Below the pieces are notes generated by a model. The model did no database searches and had not been told where the DNA came from. It was given only the letters and a program-made list of their open reading frames with translations. A DNA stretch of 8,046 nt from Rubrobacter sp. (GTDB taxonomy: Bacteria; Actinomycetota; Rubrobacteria; Rubrobacterales; Rubrobacteraceae). The stretch lies in NCBI GenBank assembly GCA_019247245.1, contig JAFAPF010000547.1, positions 1-8,046 of the forward strand, given 5' to 3'. The translations under genes were made by a program, and so were the position numbers. This document shows positions 1-5,683 of this stretch, in pieces (within the stretch, counting starts at the first letter, position 1; each line of letters opens with the position of its first letter).

Positions 1-84
1 TTCCTGTATCGCTTTGTGCGCATAGCGCATCCGCCCAAACCTACTACCGAAGCAAAAACAAACCGTAATACCGAATCTAGCTAA
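1..84 (+). CDS. possible C-terminal tail of an upstream gene (partial)
   Basis: Frame 1 is open from the first base to a TAA at 82-84, giving 27 residues. The other two plus frames close earlier, at about 24 and 66. The tail begins FLYRFVRIAHPP and ends in a polar, Lys/Thr/Asn-rich run, as the cytoplasmic end of a membrane protein might. It is too short to assign a family, and an open frame of this length can occur by chance. The next gene on the right is convergent, so this would be the end of a rightward transcription unit. Confidence 0.3.
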   Translation, partial: FLYRFVRIAHPPKPTTEAKTNRNTESS

Positions 85-112
85 AGGTGGTGCAGACGAC
101 TTGCTTTGGCAA

Positions 113-217
113 GCCTAATGGTGTGTCGCCTAATGGGGATTGTCCAGCTAAGCATGCATCATAAACTACCCTTTTCGGTACACTATTTGCAGCGTACTGA
201 AAAGGGGTGTTATTGAC
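113..217. repeat. intergenic hairpin element, copy D
   Basis: The gap between the convergent ends at 84 and 263 holds a long hairpin. Bases 169-181 pair with 194-206 over 13 positions, one of them G-U, around a 12-nt loop. Each arm contains the palindrome core GTACYGAAAAGGG found in other gaps of this window. Upstream, AATGGGGATTRTCC at 132-145 is shared with copy C (4060-4073), and the 9-bp word GCCTAATGG occurs at 113-121 and 128-136. A small separate hairpin, CTTGC-TTTG-GCAAG, lies at 100-113. No uridine tract follows the stem, so a classic terminator is not supported. Confidence 0.55.
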
Positions 218-262
218 ATTCTCTTCCGGTTCGCTCGACTTACAGAAGCAAGAGCACAGCCT

Positions 263-844
263 TTATTTTCCAACTACGAGGGTGCGCGCCAACATGTCCC
301 CCAACCGCTGTGTCTTCCCGCTAAAACTCATCGTCAACAAGCCCACTATGCCCGTAACCCCCCATATTACGGTCTCAATATCATTAGCATCTGGCCCTAC
401 AGAGAACCTGGACAGCCCAATGTACCCTAACACGTATACGACGAGGAGTAAGCCCGAAACCACCAGCCGCGGAAGGTTCCTCTTGATCGCAACTCCGAAG
501 CCTCCGACTTGGCCGGTGCTCTCGCTAACGACCTTTATCCCCACAATCCGCTTCCCTATGGTTTGCCCATCATATCCTTCTAGGCCTATGAAGTAGATCG
601 GGCGAAGTAGCCCCTGTAACGCTAATCCGAATAGTGCCGCATCTAGCAGGGAGCGTCCCAGTTCTACAGGAGGAGTGCCTTGCTGGGCGGTAACCACAGG
701 CAAGTTTGGGAAGATTAAGGAGAACACCCAGAAGAGCATTCCGAGCGCGATCCCAAGTACGAAGTAATCTATTACGACAGCCGAGATCCTCCGACCTATT
801 ACTTGGACATCTAACGGCCTGGCTTGTTGCGTTTGAGTACTCAC
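263..844 (-). CDS. RDD family membrane protein
   Basis: This is a 193-residue integral membrane protein of the RDD family (PF06271), named for conserved Arg and Asp residues in its helices. Visible hallmarks are the RR pair at 18-19 just before the first helix with D26 inside it, the DGQTIGKRIVGIKVV block at about 92-106, and RLGDMLAR at 180-187 near the end. Hydrophobic segments lie near 23-45, 66-88, 125-147 and 158-176. The usual RDD core is three helices; here the part between TM1 and TM2 carries a polar extracytoplasmic insert around residues 52-63. The start is GTG at 844 with AAGGGG six bases upstream. Some family members are linked to ion exchange, but most have no assigned function and none is claimed here. 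It follows a small broken ORF with a 2-nt gap, so the two were probably cotranscribed. Confidence 0.9.
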   Translation of the reverse strand: MSTQTQQARPLDVQVIGRRISAVVIDYFVLGIALGMLFWVFSLIFPNLPVVTAQQGTPPVELGRSLLDAALFGLALQGLLRPIYFIGLEGYDGQTIGKRIVGIKVVSESTGQVGGFGVAIKRNLPRLVVSGLLLVVYVLGYIGLSRFSVGPDANDIETVIWGVTGIVGLLTMSFSGKTQRLGDMLARTLVVGK

Positions 845-846
845 AT

Positions 847-961
847 CTACCCCTTTTCTTTGCCACTTTTACCGAAGTCAACGGTGCCTACGACTTGGCC
901 GGCTCCTTCCACGAGCACACCAGGCACGTCACCGGATCAGCTTGATCACGTTCATCATCAT
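847..961 (-). pseudogene. small ORF upstream of the RDD gene, probably frameshifted
   Basis: On the minus strand AAGGAG (975-970) sits 8 nt before an ATG at 961, one of the best ribosome binding sites in the window. The frame gives MMMNVIKLIR and stops at TGA (931-929). One base over, the next frame reads GDVPGVLVEGAGQVVGTVDF and continues GKSGKEKG to a TAG at 849-847, two bases before the RDD GTG start. Removing one base near 932-934 would join them into a protein of about 37 residues whose stop abuts the next gene. That fit suggests a real small gene upstream of the RDD gene, now shifted by one base or misassembled. Alternatives are a 10-residue leader peptide, or a separate GTG-started 26-residue ORF from 927. 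The family is not recognised. Confidence 0.4.
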
Positions 962-1119
962 CTTCTTCTCTCCTTCGCTTTCGCTTCTAACTTCACTAGG
1001 ACTCTGCCACGAAAATTACCTACGGGCAATATCTCAGCGTGGAATAAAACCACCAAGATCAAAATTTAACAGCAGGTTCGTCAGAGGGCGGTCGCCCCGA
1101 AGGGTAGTTCTCTGGGAGG

Positions 1120-1250
1120 GAGATTCACCGAACGGAGTTATCCGAAAACTGCTTCACCAATACACTGGTGGGAGGCTCTGCTCACTGTCCCAAAAACGAC
1201 CGTTTATGAAACAAGGGTGGAGTACCGAACAGGGACGTTTTTGGTACTCC
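1120..1250. repeat. intergenic hairpin element, copies F and A
   Basis: Two adjacent palindromes lie in the gap between the divergent RDD and cbtB units. The first is CCAAAAACGACCGTTTATG (1190-1208), an imperfect stem-loop. The second is a perfect 11-bp stem, GGAGTACCGAA (1219-1229) against 1240-1250, with one G-U pair and a 10-nt loop. A left block at 1120-1135 matches the left block of copy E (7271-7286) at 14 of 16 bases. A middle block at 1154-1173, containing ATACACTGGTGGGA, aligns with 2603-2623 of copy B. The repeated block order suggests one dispersed element, not chance palindromes. Confidence 0.55.
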
Positions 1251-1309
1251 TCTCTAATCCACTAATAGTCCATCATAACCTCTTCTCGGTAGCTGCAGTT
1301 CAGATAAGT

Positions 1310-1318
1310 TGGTATACT
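1310..1318 (+). promoter_or_regulatory. extended -10 promoter for the riboswitch-cbtBA unit
   Basis: TGGTATACT is an extended -10 element (TG, one base, TATACT) just upstream of the cobalamin riboswitch. No convincing -35 is seen at 17 nt spacing, as is common for extended -10 promoters. Transcription would start near 1325, at the 5' edge of the aptamer. The start site is inferred from spacing only. Confidence 0.5.
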
Positions 1319-1324
1319 GCACCG

Positions 1325-1495
1325 CAAAGCATACGGGGCGACGGAACCAGGAAGCTGGTGAGAATCCAGCACGGTCCCGCCACTGTAACCGGGGAGTGCC
1401 CCCCATGATGCAGCCACTTCTACTATCGATGTGGGAAGGCTGGGGATAGCGCGAAGATCCGGGAGTCAGGATACTGGAACACCGCCCTCCTGTAA
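1325..1495 (+). promoter_or_regulatory. cobalamin (adenosylcobalamin-type) riboswitch
   Basis: The B12 box is easily read: GAAGCTGGTGAGAATCCAGC at 1351-1370 is followed by ACGGTCCCGCCACTGTAACC at 1371-1390, with the near-invariant CCCGCCACTGT. A GC-rich stem (GGGGAGTGCCCC, 1391-1402) follows. The 3' closing part, GAAGATCCGGGAGTCAGGAT at 1453-1472 and then ACTGG, matches the conserved end of the family. Both ends are approximate. In this class, binding of a B12 coenzyme lowers expression of the downstream gene, here the cobalt-uptake pair cbtB-cbtA. The arrangement makes sense because cobalt is needed only for B12. A translational mode is likely because the tail can pair with the cbtB ribosome binding site and no terminator with a U tract is visible. 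Confidence 0.95.
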
Positions 1496-1527
1496 TCCGA
1501 CCGGGGCGAGGACTCCGAGAAGGAGGT
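1486..1527 (+). promoter_or_regulatory. cbtB ribosome binding site with pairing anti-SD sequences
   Basis: AGAAGGAGGT at 1518-1527 is a near-perfect Shine-Dalgarno sequence 9 nt before the cbtB ATG. CCTCCT at 1486-1491, in the tail of the riboswitch, is exactly complementary to AGGAGG at 1521-1526. A second, closer CTCC at 1513-1516 can pair with GGAG at 1522-1525 across a short GAGAA loop. Either pairing would hide the site, which supports translational control by B12. The structure actually formed with ligand bound is inferred. Confidence 0.6.
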
Positions 1528-1536
1528 ATCTACGTA

Positions 1537-1752
1537 ATGGAAAGAAGCGTTTCCCCAAAGGCTATCTCTTTAGGAGAGATACCCTGGTGGAGCTGGCTGG
1601 TTCTTGTGCTGCTTCTTGTGGTTCTCTTCCTAGCCCTCTCGGCTAGTGGAGACTTGCTAGCTCCCCTGATAGGAAAAGCAGCGTATGCCACCGATTATCT
1701 GCATGAGTTCACCCACGATGGACGGCACTTGCTTGCCATCCCCTGCCACTAG
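1537..1752 (+). CDS. cbtB: CbtB, small subunit of the predicted cobalt transporter
   Basis: CbtB is a short single-span membrane protein predicted to work with CbtA in cobalt uptake for B12 synthesis. This copy has 71 residues: a short N-terminal tail, one hydrophobic helix at about 18-38, and a C-terminal tail ending HEFTHDGRHLLAIPCH (56-71). The spaced histidines H56, H60, H64 and H71 with C70 form the signature presumed to bind metal. Family members are usually about 60 residues, so the N-terminus is slightly long, but the strong Shine-Dalgarno sequence nine bases upstream supports this ATG. It is the first gene after the cobalamin riboswitch and lies 14 nt before cbtA. Family and context agree; cobalt specificity is inferred from the riboswitch and from published comparative genomics of the family. 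Confidence 0.93.
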   Translation: MERSVSPKAISLGEIPWWSWLVLVLLLVVLFLALSASGDLLAPLIGKAAYATDYLHEFTHDGRHLLAIPCH

Positions 1753-1766
1753 GGAGGTATGAGTAG

Positions 1767-2495
1767 ATGTTTGCTACCTTCTTGCATCGGGGTATGGCAG
1801 CGGGACTTCTTGCAGGCCTGCTTTGTGGGTTCTTCGCCTTCTTCCTCGGAGAACCAGTCGTCGATGGTGCGATTCAAGTCGAAGAAGCTACAGCAGCAGA
1901 CCATCAGATGGAGGCTTCTGCCAATCACGGCCATGAAGAGATCTTCAGCCGTTCTACCCAGAAGGTCGGGCTACTTTTTGCCACGAGCCTTTTCGGAGTT
2001 ACGGTAGGTGGTATTTTCGGGATGGTTTACGCATACTTTCGCAGTCGGTTGCTATCCAATAGCGAGTGGAGCCGGAGCTTATCGCTAACAAGTGCTGCCT
2101 TCTTCGGGGTGTTTTTGATCCCTTTCCTAAAGTATCCGGCCAACCCGCCCGGTGTAGGCAGTCCGGAAACGATCGGGAGTCGTACAACGGAATACTTCGC
2201 TATGGTGACCCTCTCGCTAGTGGTAGTCGTTAGTACATGGTATGTGGCAAGGGAGCTTAGAGCACGGGGGATGAGCACTCCGGTTCGCCAGCTGGTTGTA
2301 GCGCTCGGTAGTGTCGTAGTTATCGGGGTGTTGTACTCTGCTCTCCCTGCTGGACCCGATCCTGGAGAGTTTCCAGCAGGACTGTTGTGGGACTTCCGGC
2401 TCTCATCATTGGGCACCCAGGTCATCTTCTGGGCAGGGTTGGGGGTAATCTTTGGATTCCTGAACGAGCGATACGCTCGTAAAGCTTCAACCTAG
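1767..2495 (+). CDS. cbtA: CbtA, integral membrane subunit of the predicted cobalt transporter
   Basis: This 242-residue polytopic membrane protein opens with a first helix at about 8-27 ending in GEPVVDGAI, which is typical of CbtA. The most diagnostic segment is PFLKYPANPPGVGSPETIGS (119-138) in the loop after the third helix. Further hydrophobic segments lie near 67-91, 104-121, 142-161, 174-192 and 213-231. A polar stretch with H46, H54 and H56 sits between TM1 and TM2, where homologs often carry histidine-rich loops. The start ATG has GGGAGG about 9 bases upstream and lies 14 nt after cbtB, so the pair forms a B12-controlled operon. Transport of cobalt has been predicted from co-occurrence with B12 genes and riboswitches; substrate and energy source cannot be read from sequence. 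Confidence 0.93.
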   Translation: MFATFLHRGMAAGLLAGLLCGFFAFFLGEPVVDGAIQVEEATAADHQMEASANHGHEEIFSRSTQKVGLLFATSLFGVTVGGIFGMVYAYFRSRLLSNSEWSRSLSLTSAAFFGVFLIPFLKYPANPPGVGSPETIGSRTTEYFAMVTLSLVVVVSTWYVARELRARGMSTPVRQLVVALGSVVVIGVLYSALPAGPDPGEFPAGLLWDFRLSSLGTQVIFWAGLGVIFGFLNERYARKAST

Positions 2496-2602
2496 AGAAA
2501 GCGACCCCTACAATGCTGGCCAGAGATATGGGCGGTATTGTGTAAGGGCCTGTGATGAGGCAGCAATTGCCCGGGCACGATGCCGCCGCGTCTCGAAACT
2601 CA

Positions 2603-2663
2603 TCAACCCATACATTGATGGGATACCGTTCACAGAGTACCGACAAGGGTCCTTTTTTGGTAC
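2603..2663. repeat. intergenic hairpin element, copy B
   Basis: Between the convergent ends of cbtA (2495) and the small membrane gene (2686), GTACCGA (2637-2643) pairs with the T-rich arm ending TTTGGTAC at 2663, with one mismatch and G-U pairs. A T6 run lies inside the right arm. The block TCAACCCATACATTGATGGG at 2603-2622 aligns with copy A (1154-1172) with one gap and a few mismatches. The position could suit a bidirectional terminator, but the T run is inside the stem, so this is not a standard intrinsic terminator. The rest of the gap (2496-2602) shows no gene. Confidence 0.5.
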
Positions 2664-2685
2664 AACTCAGCTCAGGCAGCCATTG

Positions 2686-2991
2686 TTATGCGCGCCGCTT
2701 TGTAAGTGCCTGACAGACAGAGCCTACGCTAAACAACGTGAGACCGAGAGCAGCACTCCACAAATCGAGGTAATGGCCTAGGCTTTGAGAGGAGCCCCAA
2801 CCCATCCAAGGAAACAGATCAAGTGCTTCAAAGAGATGCGTAAGAACAACCACTATTAGACATCCTGTACCTAGGAGTTGTAAGAAGTGCCATATAGTCT
2901 TTGCCCGAAAGAACAGAACAGCTGACCACGAAAACACGATACCCAACGGTACTAACAAAACCAGTGCTTTCAGTAAGGTGGCATCACTCAT
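2686..2991 (-). CDS. small three-helix membrane protein of unknown function
   Basis: This 101-residue protein has three hydrophobic segments, at about 8-28, 35-55 and 75-95, and a basic C-terminus (LTKRRA). Between the second and third helices lies a loop with THLFEALDLFPWMGWGSSQS (51-70) followed by LGHYLDL, which looks conserved in character: acidic residues, aromatics and two histidines near the membrane face. I recall similar small hypothetical membrane proteins in scattered bacteria but cannot name a family or role. It starts with ATG at 2991 and has only a weak GC-rich purine stretch upstream. It is convergent with cbtA and divergent from the permease at 3130, so it appears to be a single-gene unit. 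Confidence 0.75.
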   Translation of the reverse strand: MSDATLLKALVLLVPLGIVFSWSAVLFFRAKTIWHFLQLLGTGCLIVVVLTHLFEALDLFPWMGWGSSQSLGHYLDLWSAALGLTLFSVGSVCQALTKRRA

Positions 2992-3002
2992 TGGCCGCAG
3001 CG

Positions 3003-3023
3003 TACCAAAACCACTGTTTTGCG
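3003..3023. repeat. intergenic palindrome, copy G
   Basis: GTACCAAAACCACTGTTTTG starts at 3002, just upstream of the minus-strand gene at 2991 and before the promoter of the permease at 3130. CAAAAC (3006-3011) pairs perfectly with GTTTTG (3016-3021) across CACT. The left half matches the GTACCRAAAA core of the other intergenic copies; flanking blocks are not evident. It could be a regulatory site for either divergent gene. Confidence 0.4.
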
Positions 3024-3027
3024 ATCT

Positions 3028-3056
3028 TTGACGGACTTGTATTTCTCTACTAATCT
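3028..3056 (+). promoter_or_regulatory. candidate promoter of the first TauE/SafE permease
   Basis: TTGACG at 3028-3033 matches five of six bases of the -35 consensus. It is followed after exactly 17 nt by TAATCT at 3051-3056, a weak -10 that keeps the key first TA and last T. Transcription would begin near 3063, leaving a leader of about 67 nt that contains the inverted repeat at 3070-3091. Confidence 0.4.
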
Positions 3057-3069
3057 TGTGCAGAATACT

Positions 3070-3091
3070 TGTAAAACCGCTACGCTTTACA
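3070..3091 (+). promoter_or_regulatory. inverted repeat in the leader of the permease at 3130
   Basis: TGTAAA (3070-3075) and TTTACA (3086-3091) form a perfect 6-bp inverted repeat with a 10-nt spacer, 39 bp before the start codon. It lies just downstream of the candidate promoter, so it could be a repressor operator or a small leader hairpin. No known regulator is recognised. Confidence 0.3.
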
Positions 3092-3129
3092 CAATGAGTG
3101 CTGGATTCGGTTGCGGAAGGCCTGAATAA

Positions 3130-4041
3130 ATGCTGTTTCCAACCTCAGGCGTTGAGGTTAACCCACTCATTCCTGTACTGGTAGCGTTCTTAGTCTCTGC
3201 CTTGACTGCTCCAGCTGGTGTCTCTGGTGCGTTTCTCCTGTTGCCCTTTCAGGTGAGTGTATTAGGTTTCACCAGTCCTGCTGTGAGTCCCACAAACCTC
3301 ATCTACAACATTATTGCGACTCCGGGCGGTGTCTATCGCTATATAAGAGAGGGAAGAGTTGTGTGGCCGCTTGCATGGCTTGTCATTCTTGGAACGCTTC
3401 CCGGTGTGTTCATCGGTGCAGTTTTGCGGGTGACCATCCTTTCTAATGCTGCAGCGTTCAAAGTCTTTATTGGGTTTGTTCTCTTGTACTTTGGGATACG
3501 GCTGCTCTGGGAAACTGTTGGACGACGAGCCGCAAAGAGAAAATGTTCGGAGAAAGAAGCAGGCACCAACCCAACTGCACGAGCATTTCCTGCTACAGAG
3601 AAGGTGCGAACAACGAACACATCACCGAGAAAGCTTTCGTATGTCTTTCAAGGGAGAACCTATACCGTCAAGATGCCGGCAATCTTTCTACTCTGTCTGA
3701 CTGTAGGAGTGATAGGTGGCATTTACAGCATTGGCGGCGGCTCTATTATTGCTCCCCTTTTGGTGATGGTCTTTGAGCTTCCTATCTATACCATTGCCGG
3801 TGCAACCATGCTGGCAACGCTTGTCAGCTCATTAACAGGCGTTGCCTCCTTTGAGGTATTAGCTGCGGCACATATCGGCACACAAGCTGCTCCGGATTGG
3901 CTGCTTGGCGCACTGCTTGGTATAGGAGGACTGGCAGGTACGTATGTGGGTGCGAGGTTGCAAAGGTTCCTTCCTGAGTTCTGGATCAGAGCTGTGCTTG
4001 GTGTGTTGGTAACGCTCTTAGCCGCAAGCTACATTATTTAA
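3130..4041 (+). CDS. TauE/SafE (TSUP) family permease with a long central loop
   Basis: This 303-residue membrane protein belongs to the TauE/SafE family (PF01925), whose members move sulfite, sulfoacetate, thiosulfate or related small anions. Two half repeats are visible: the first around APAGVSGAF (27-35) with SPTNLIYNIIATPGG (53-67), the second around GGIYSIGGGSIIAPLLVM (196-213). Hydrophobic segments fill residues 12-40, 80-130 and 183-303. The halves are joined by an unusually polar, Lys/Arg/Thr-rich loop at about 131-181, probably cytoplasmic. The ATG is preceded by GGAAGG nine bases upstream. The C-terminus ends in the last helix (AASYII), as is common here. It is a single-gene unit between a divergent small membrane gene and the convergent efflux operon. 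The substrate cannot be told from sequence. Confidence 0.9.
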   Translation: MLFPTSGVEVNPLIPVLVAFLVSALTAPAGVSGAFLLLPFQVSVLGFTSPAVSPTNLIYNIIATPGGVYRYIREGRVVWPLAWLVILGTLPGVFIGAVLRVTILSNAAAFKVFIGFVLLYFGIRLLWETVGRRAAKRKCSEKEAGTNPTARAFPATEKVRTTNTSPRKLSYVFQGRTYTVKMPAIFLLCLTVGVIGGIYSIGGGSIIAPLLVMVFELPIYTIAGATMLATLVSSLTGVASFEVLAAAHIGTQAAPDWLLGALLGIGGLAGTYVGARLQRFLPEFWIRAVLGVLVTLLAASYII

Positions 4042-4063
4042 TTGCAGAGCTCTTCGCAGAATG

Positions 4064-4120
4064 GGGATTATCCGACCAGCTGTCTAAAGTTGGATAATAC
4101 CGAAAAGGAACGTTTTTGGA
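4064..4120. repeat. intergenic hairpin element, copy C
   Basis: In the gap between the convergent permease (ends 4041) and CDF gene (ends 4163) there are two consecutive hairpins. ATTATCCGA (4067-4075) pairs with TTGGATAAT (4090-4098), nine pairs with one G-U. Then CCGAAAA (4100-4106) pairs with TTTTTGG (4113-4119). The left block GATTATCCGACCAG (4066-4079) matches copy E (7273-7286) at 12 of 14 bases, and AATGGGGATTRTCC matches copy D. Location between gene ends would allow a role in transcript 3' ends. Confidence 0.55.
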
Positions 4121-4162
4121 ACACTTGTTCTGAGAACCTTATTGGGGACTGAGCAGGAGGTG

Positions 4163-5140
4163 TTAGCGGGAAGTAGGCCCCATTTCCACGGTGAGCCGTT
4201 CCAGTTTAGGCACATTTCTTTGGGCGGCTTCTCGAATGCGCTCCGAAACCTCATAGCTTTCCGCCATGCTCTGTTCGCCTGACATCTGTACACCCACCTC
4301 TGAGTGGATGCGATGACCAATCCAACGAGCTCTAACGAACTTCACCTTGCTTACCCCAGCGGTTTCACTGGCGACTCGTTCGATATTCTCCACTATCTCT
4401 GGCTCTATGGCATCCATCATTCGTCGCCAGATTGCCTGAGCCGAGTCTTTGACTATAAAGAGTATGGCTACTGTTATCCCTAATCCCACCATCGGATCAA
4501 GGATGGGGTACCCCAAGGCCACACCTCCAACACCCACGAGTACAGCCAAGGAAGTAAATCCATCTACCCGCGCATGTTCCCCATCTGCAACGAGAGCAGC
4601 ACTTCCTATGCGCTTCCCCACTCTGATGCGAAATCTGGCAACGATCTCATTACCCAAGAAACCCACCATTGCCGCGGCTGCCACCCATGCTAAGTTTGAG
4701 ACCTCCGAGCCGTTTATAAGCTTTGAGACCGACTCATACCCTGCCACGCAAGCACTAAAGAAGATCACACCTACAATCGCCACTCCAGCTAGATCTTCTG
4801 CTCTCCCATACCCATAGGTGTATGAACAGTTTGCCTCCCTACGCGAGAGTGCAAACGCAATCCACAGCGGCAAGGAAGTGAGGGCATCCCCAAAGTTGTG
4901 TATCGTATCCGCGAGGAGGGCAACAGAACCCGACGCGAACACTATCCCGGCTTGGAATAAGGCAGTGAGCATGAGCCCCACAAGCGAGAGTTTGAGCGCC
5001 CTTATACCCTCTGCACTCGACTCGAGCGCATCGTCTATGCTCTCTGCACCCTCGTGGGTGCGTTCGGAGTCTAGGAAGGGGATGAGGTGAGAGAGCTCCT
5101 CTCCCAACTTCACCCACATGCCCTCTTTGTGGTCTTTCAA
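4163..5140 (-). CDS. cation diffusion facilitator, divalent metal efflux (Zn/Co type)
   Basis: This 325-residue CDF transporter (PF01545) exports divalent cations such as Zn2+ or Co2+ from the cytoplasm in exchange for protons. Transport-site residues are in place: H81 and D85 in TM2 (LLADTIHNFGDAL, 75-87) and H189 and D193 in TM5 (GEHARVDGFTSL, 187-198). This His-Asp/His-Asp set is usual in zinc/cobalt exporters, whereas manganese types carry Asp in place of these histidines. Six hydrophobic helices lie between about 50 and 232, and a soluble C-terminal domain spans 245-325. The N-terminus is an acidic 45-residue cytoplasmic tail. The start is TTG at 5140 with AAGAG nine bases upstream; an ATG at 5119 (residue 8) is an alternative. 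It lies 17 nt after the ArsR-type gene, which probably represses both. Confidence 0.93.
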   Translation of the reverse strand: MKDHKEGMWVKLGEELSHLIPFLDSERTHEGAESIDDALESSAEGIRALKLSLVGLMLTALFQAGIVFASGSVALLADTIHNFGDALTSLPLWIAFALSRREANCSYTYGYGRAEDLAGVAIVGVIFFSACVAGYESVSKLINGSEVSNLAWVAAAAMVGFLGNEIVARFRIRVGKRIGSAALVADGEHARVDGFTSLAVLVGVGGVALGYPILDPMVGLGITVAILFIVKDSAQAIWRRMMDAIEPEIVENIERVASETAGVSKVKFVRARWIGHRIHSEVGVQMSGEQSMAESYEVSERIREAAQRNVPKLERLTVEMGPTSR

Positions 5141-5157
5141 GTGACGCTCTTTTACTA

Positions 5158-5529
5158 CTACCCTCCCTTCTGAAGACGCGCATGATCTACGTGATAGAGG
5201 GACTCTTTGAGGAGTACACCAAGGTGGTTATCAGAAAGTGCATAGAAGGCTTGTCGTCCTTGTCGGCGGCGCCTTACCAACCCGAGATCTCGCAGGATAC
5301 GTAGCTGGTGACTTGTAGCTGAAGGCGACATTCTGACAGCCTTAGCTAGTTCACCGGTAGGAAGCTCCTCTACTTCTAGCAGTGCGAATAAGACCTTAAG
5401 GCGGGTCGTGTTTGCCAGAGCCCCCATGAGTGAGGCTATCCGCTCATCTACTCCAGCAAACTCACCACCCAAAACATCTCGAGGTTCCAAAAGACGGACG
5501 TCGGGGGAAGAATCTCTAAAGTGTGACAT
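5158..5529 (-). CDS. ArsR/SmtB family metal-sensing repressor, alpha5 site
   Basis: This 123-residue winged-helix repressor (HTH_5, PF01022) has its helix-turn-helix at about 57-82 (PTGELAKAVRMSPSATSHQL, then RILRDLGLV) and its wing near RRRRQGRQAFYAL (86-98). The end carries D100-x-H102-x10-H113-x2-H116, exactly the spacing of the alpha5 zinc/cobalt site of CzrA and SmtB. There is no cysteine, so the alpha3 CxC site of the arsenic and cadmium sensors is absent. A 27-residue N-terminal extension precedes the core. In the family, metal binding at alpha5 releases DNA; zinc, cobalt or nickel are all possible ligands. It is the first gene of an operon with the CDF exporter, and a perfect inverted repeat lies inside its own promoter. 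The ATG at 5529 has no Shine-Dalgarno sequence, consistent with a leaderless transcript. Confidence 0.93.
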   Translation of the reverse strand: MSHFRDSSPDVRLLEPRDVLGGEFAGVDERIASLMGALANTTRLKVLFALLEVEELPTGELAKAVRMSPSATSHQLRILRDLGLVRRRRQGRQAFYALSDNHLGVLLKESLYHVDHARLQKGG

Positions 5530-5535
5530 GCCGAG

Positions 5536-5566
5536 ATTATATGCAGTATTGAAGACTAATTCAATA
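5536..5566 (-). promoter_or_regulatory. ArsR-CDF promoter with embedded operator, probably leaderless
   Basis: Read on the minus strand, TTGAAT (5564-5559) is followed after exactly 17 nt by TATAAT (5541-5536), a consensus -10. Six bases separate the -10 from the ATG, so the first transcribed base would be at or next to the start codon. A perfect inverted repeat TATTGAA-N6-TTCAATA (5547-5566) covers the -35 and most of the spacer. Its TGAA-N6-TTCA core matches the 12-2-12 type operator known for SmtB/CzrA-like repressors. A bound repressor would block RNA polymerase, giving autoregulation and metal induction of both genes. Confidence 0.8.
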
Positions 5567-5683
5567 ATAGTGCGTCTAGTAGAGGAAACTTGTCACCTTA
5601 GCGCGTTTGTTGCTTAGCTCAAAAAGCCATGTGAGGCCGAGTAGAGTGTCTATCGGAGGTTCACGTGTCCAATAAGGAAAGGT

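Noticed and set aside
207..596. Open frame on the plus strand, 129 codons
   Set aside because: It is antisense to the RDD gene, has no family features and its composition is that of reversed membrane-protein codons.
942..1265. Open plus-strand frame of 107 codons in the RDD-cbtB gap
   Set aside because: The reading has no recognisable domain and crosses the palindromic repeats; no good ribosome binding site precedes it.
1391..1408. GGGGAGTGCCCC hairpin as a terminator after the B12 box
   Set aside because: It lies inside the riboswitch aptamer as a peripheral stem and has no U tract.
2027..2425. Open frame on the minus strand, 132 codons
   Set aside because: It lies inside cbtA on the opposite strand; the cbtA reading has diagnostic motifs and this one has none.
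2637..2663. Intrinsic bidirectional terminator between cbtA and the small membrane gene
   Set aside because: The T6 run is part of the stem and not a tail after a GC-rich stem, so the standard pattern is not met; kept as a repeat copy only.
4449..5090. Two open plus-strand frames (122 and 90 codons)
   Set aside because: They are antisense to the CDF gene, whose transport-site residues are intact; the plus readings are Pro/Thr/Ser-rich without domains.
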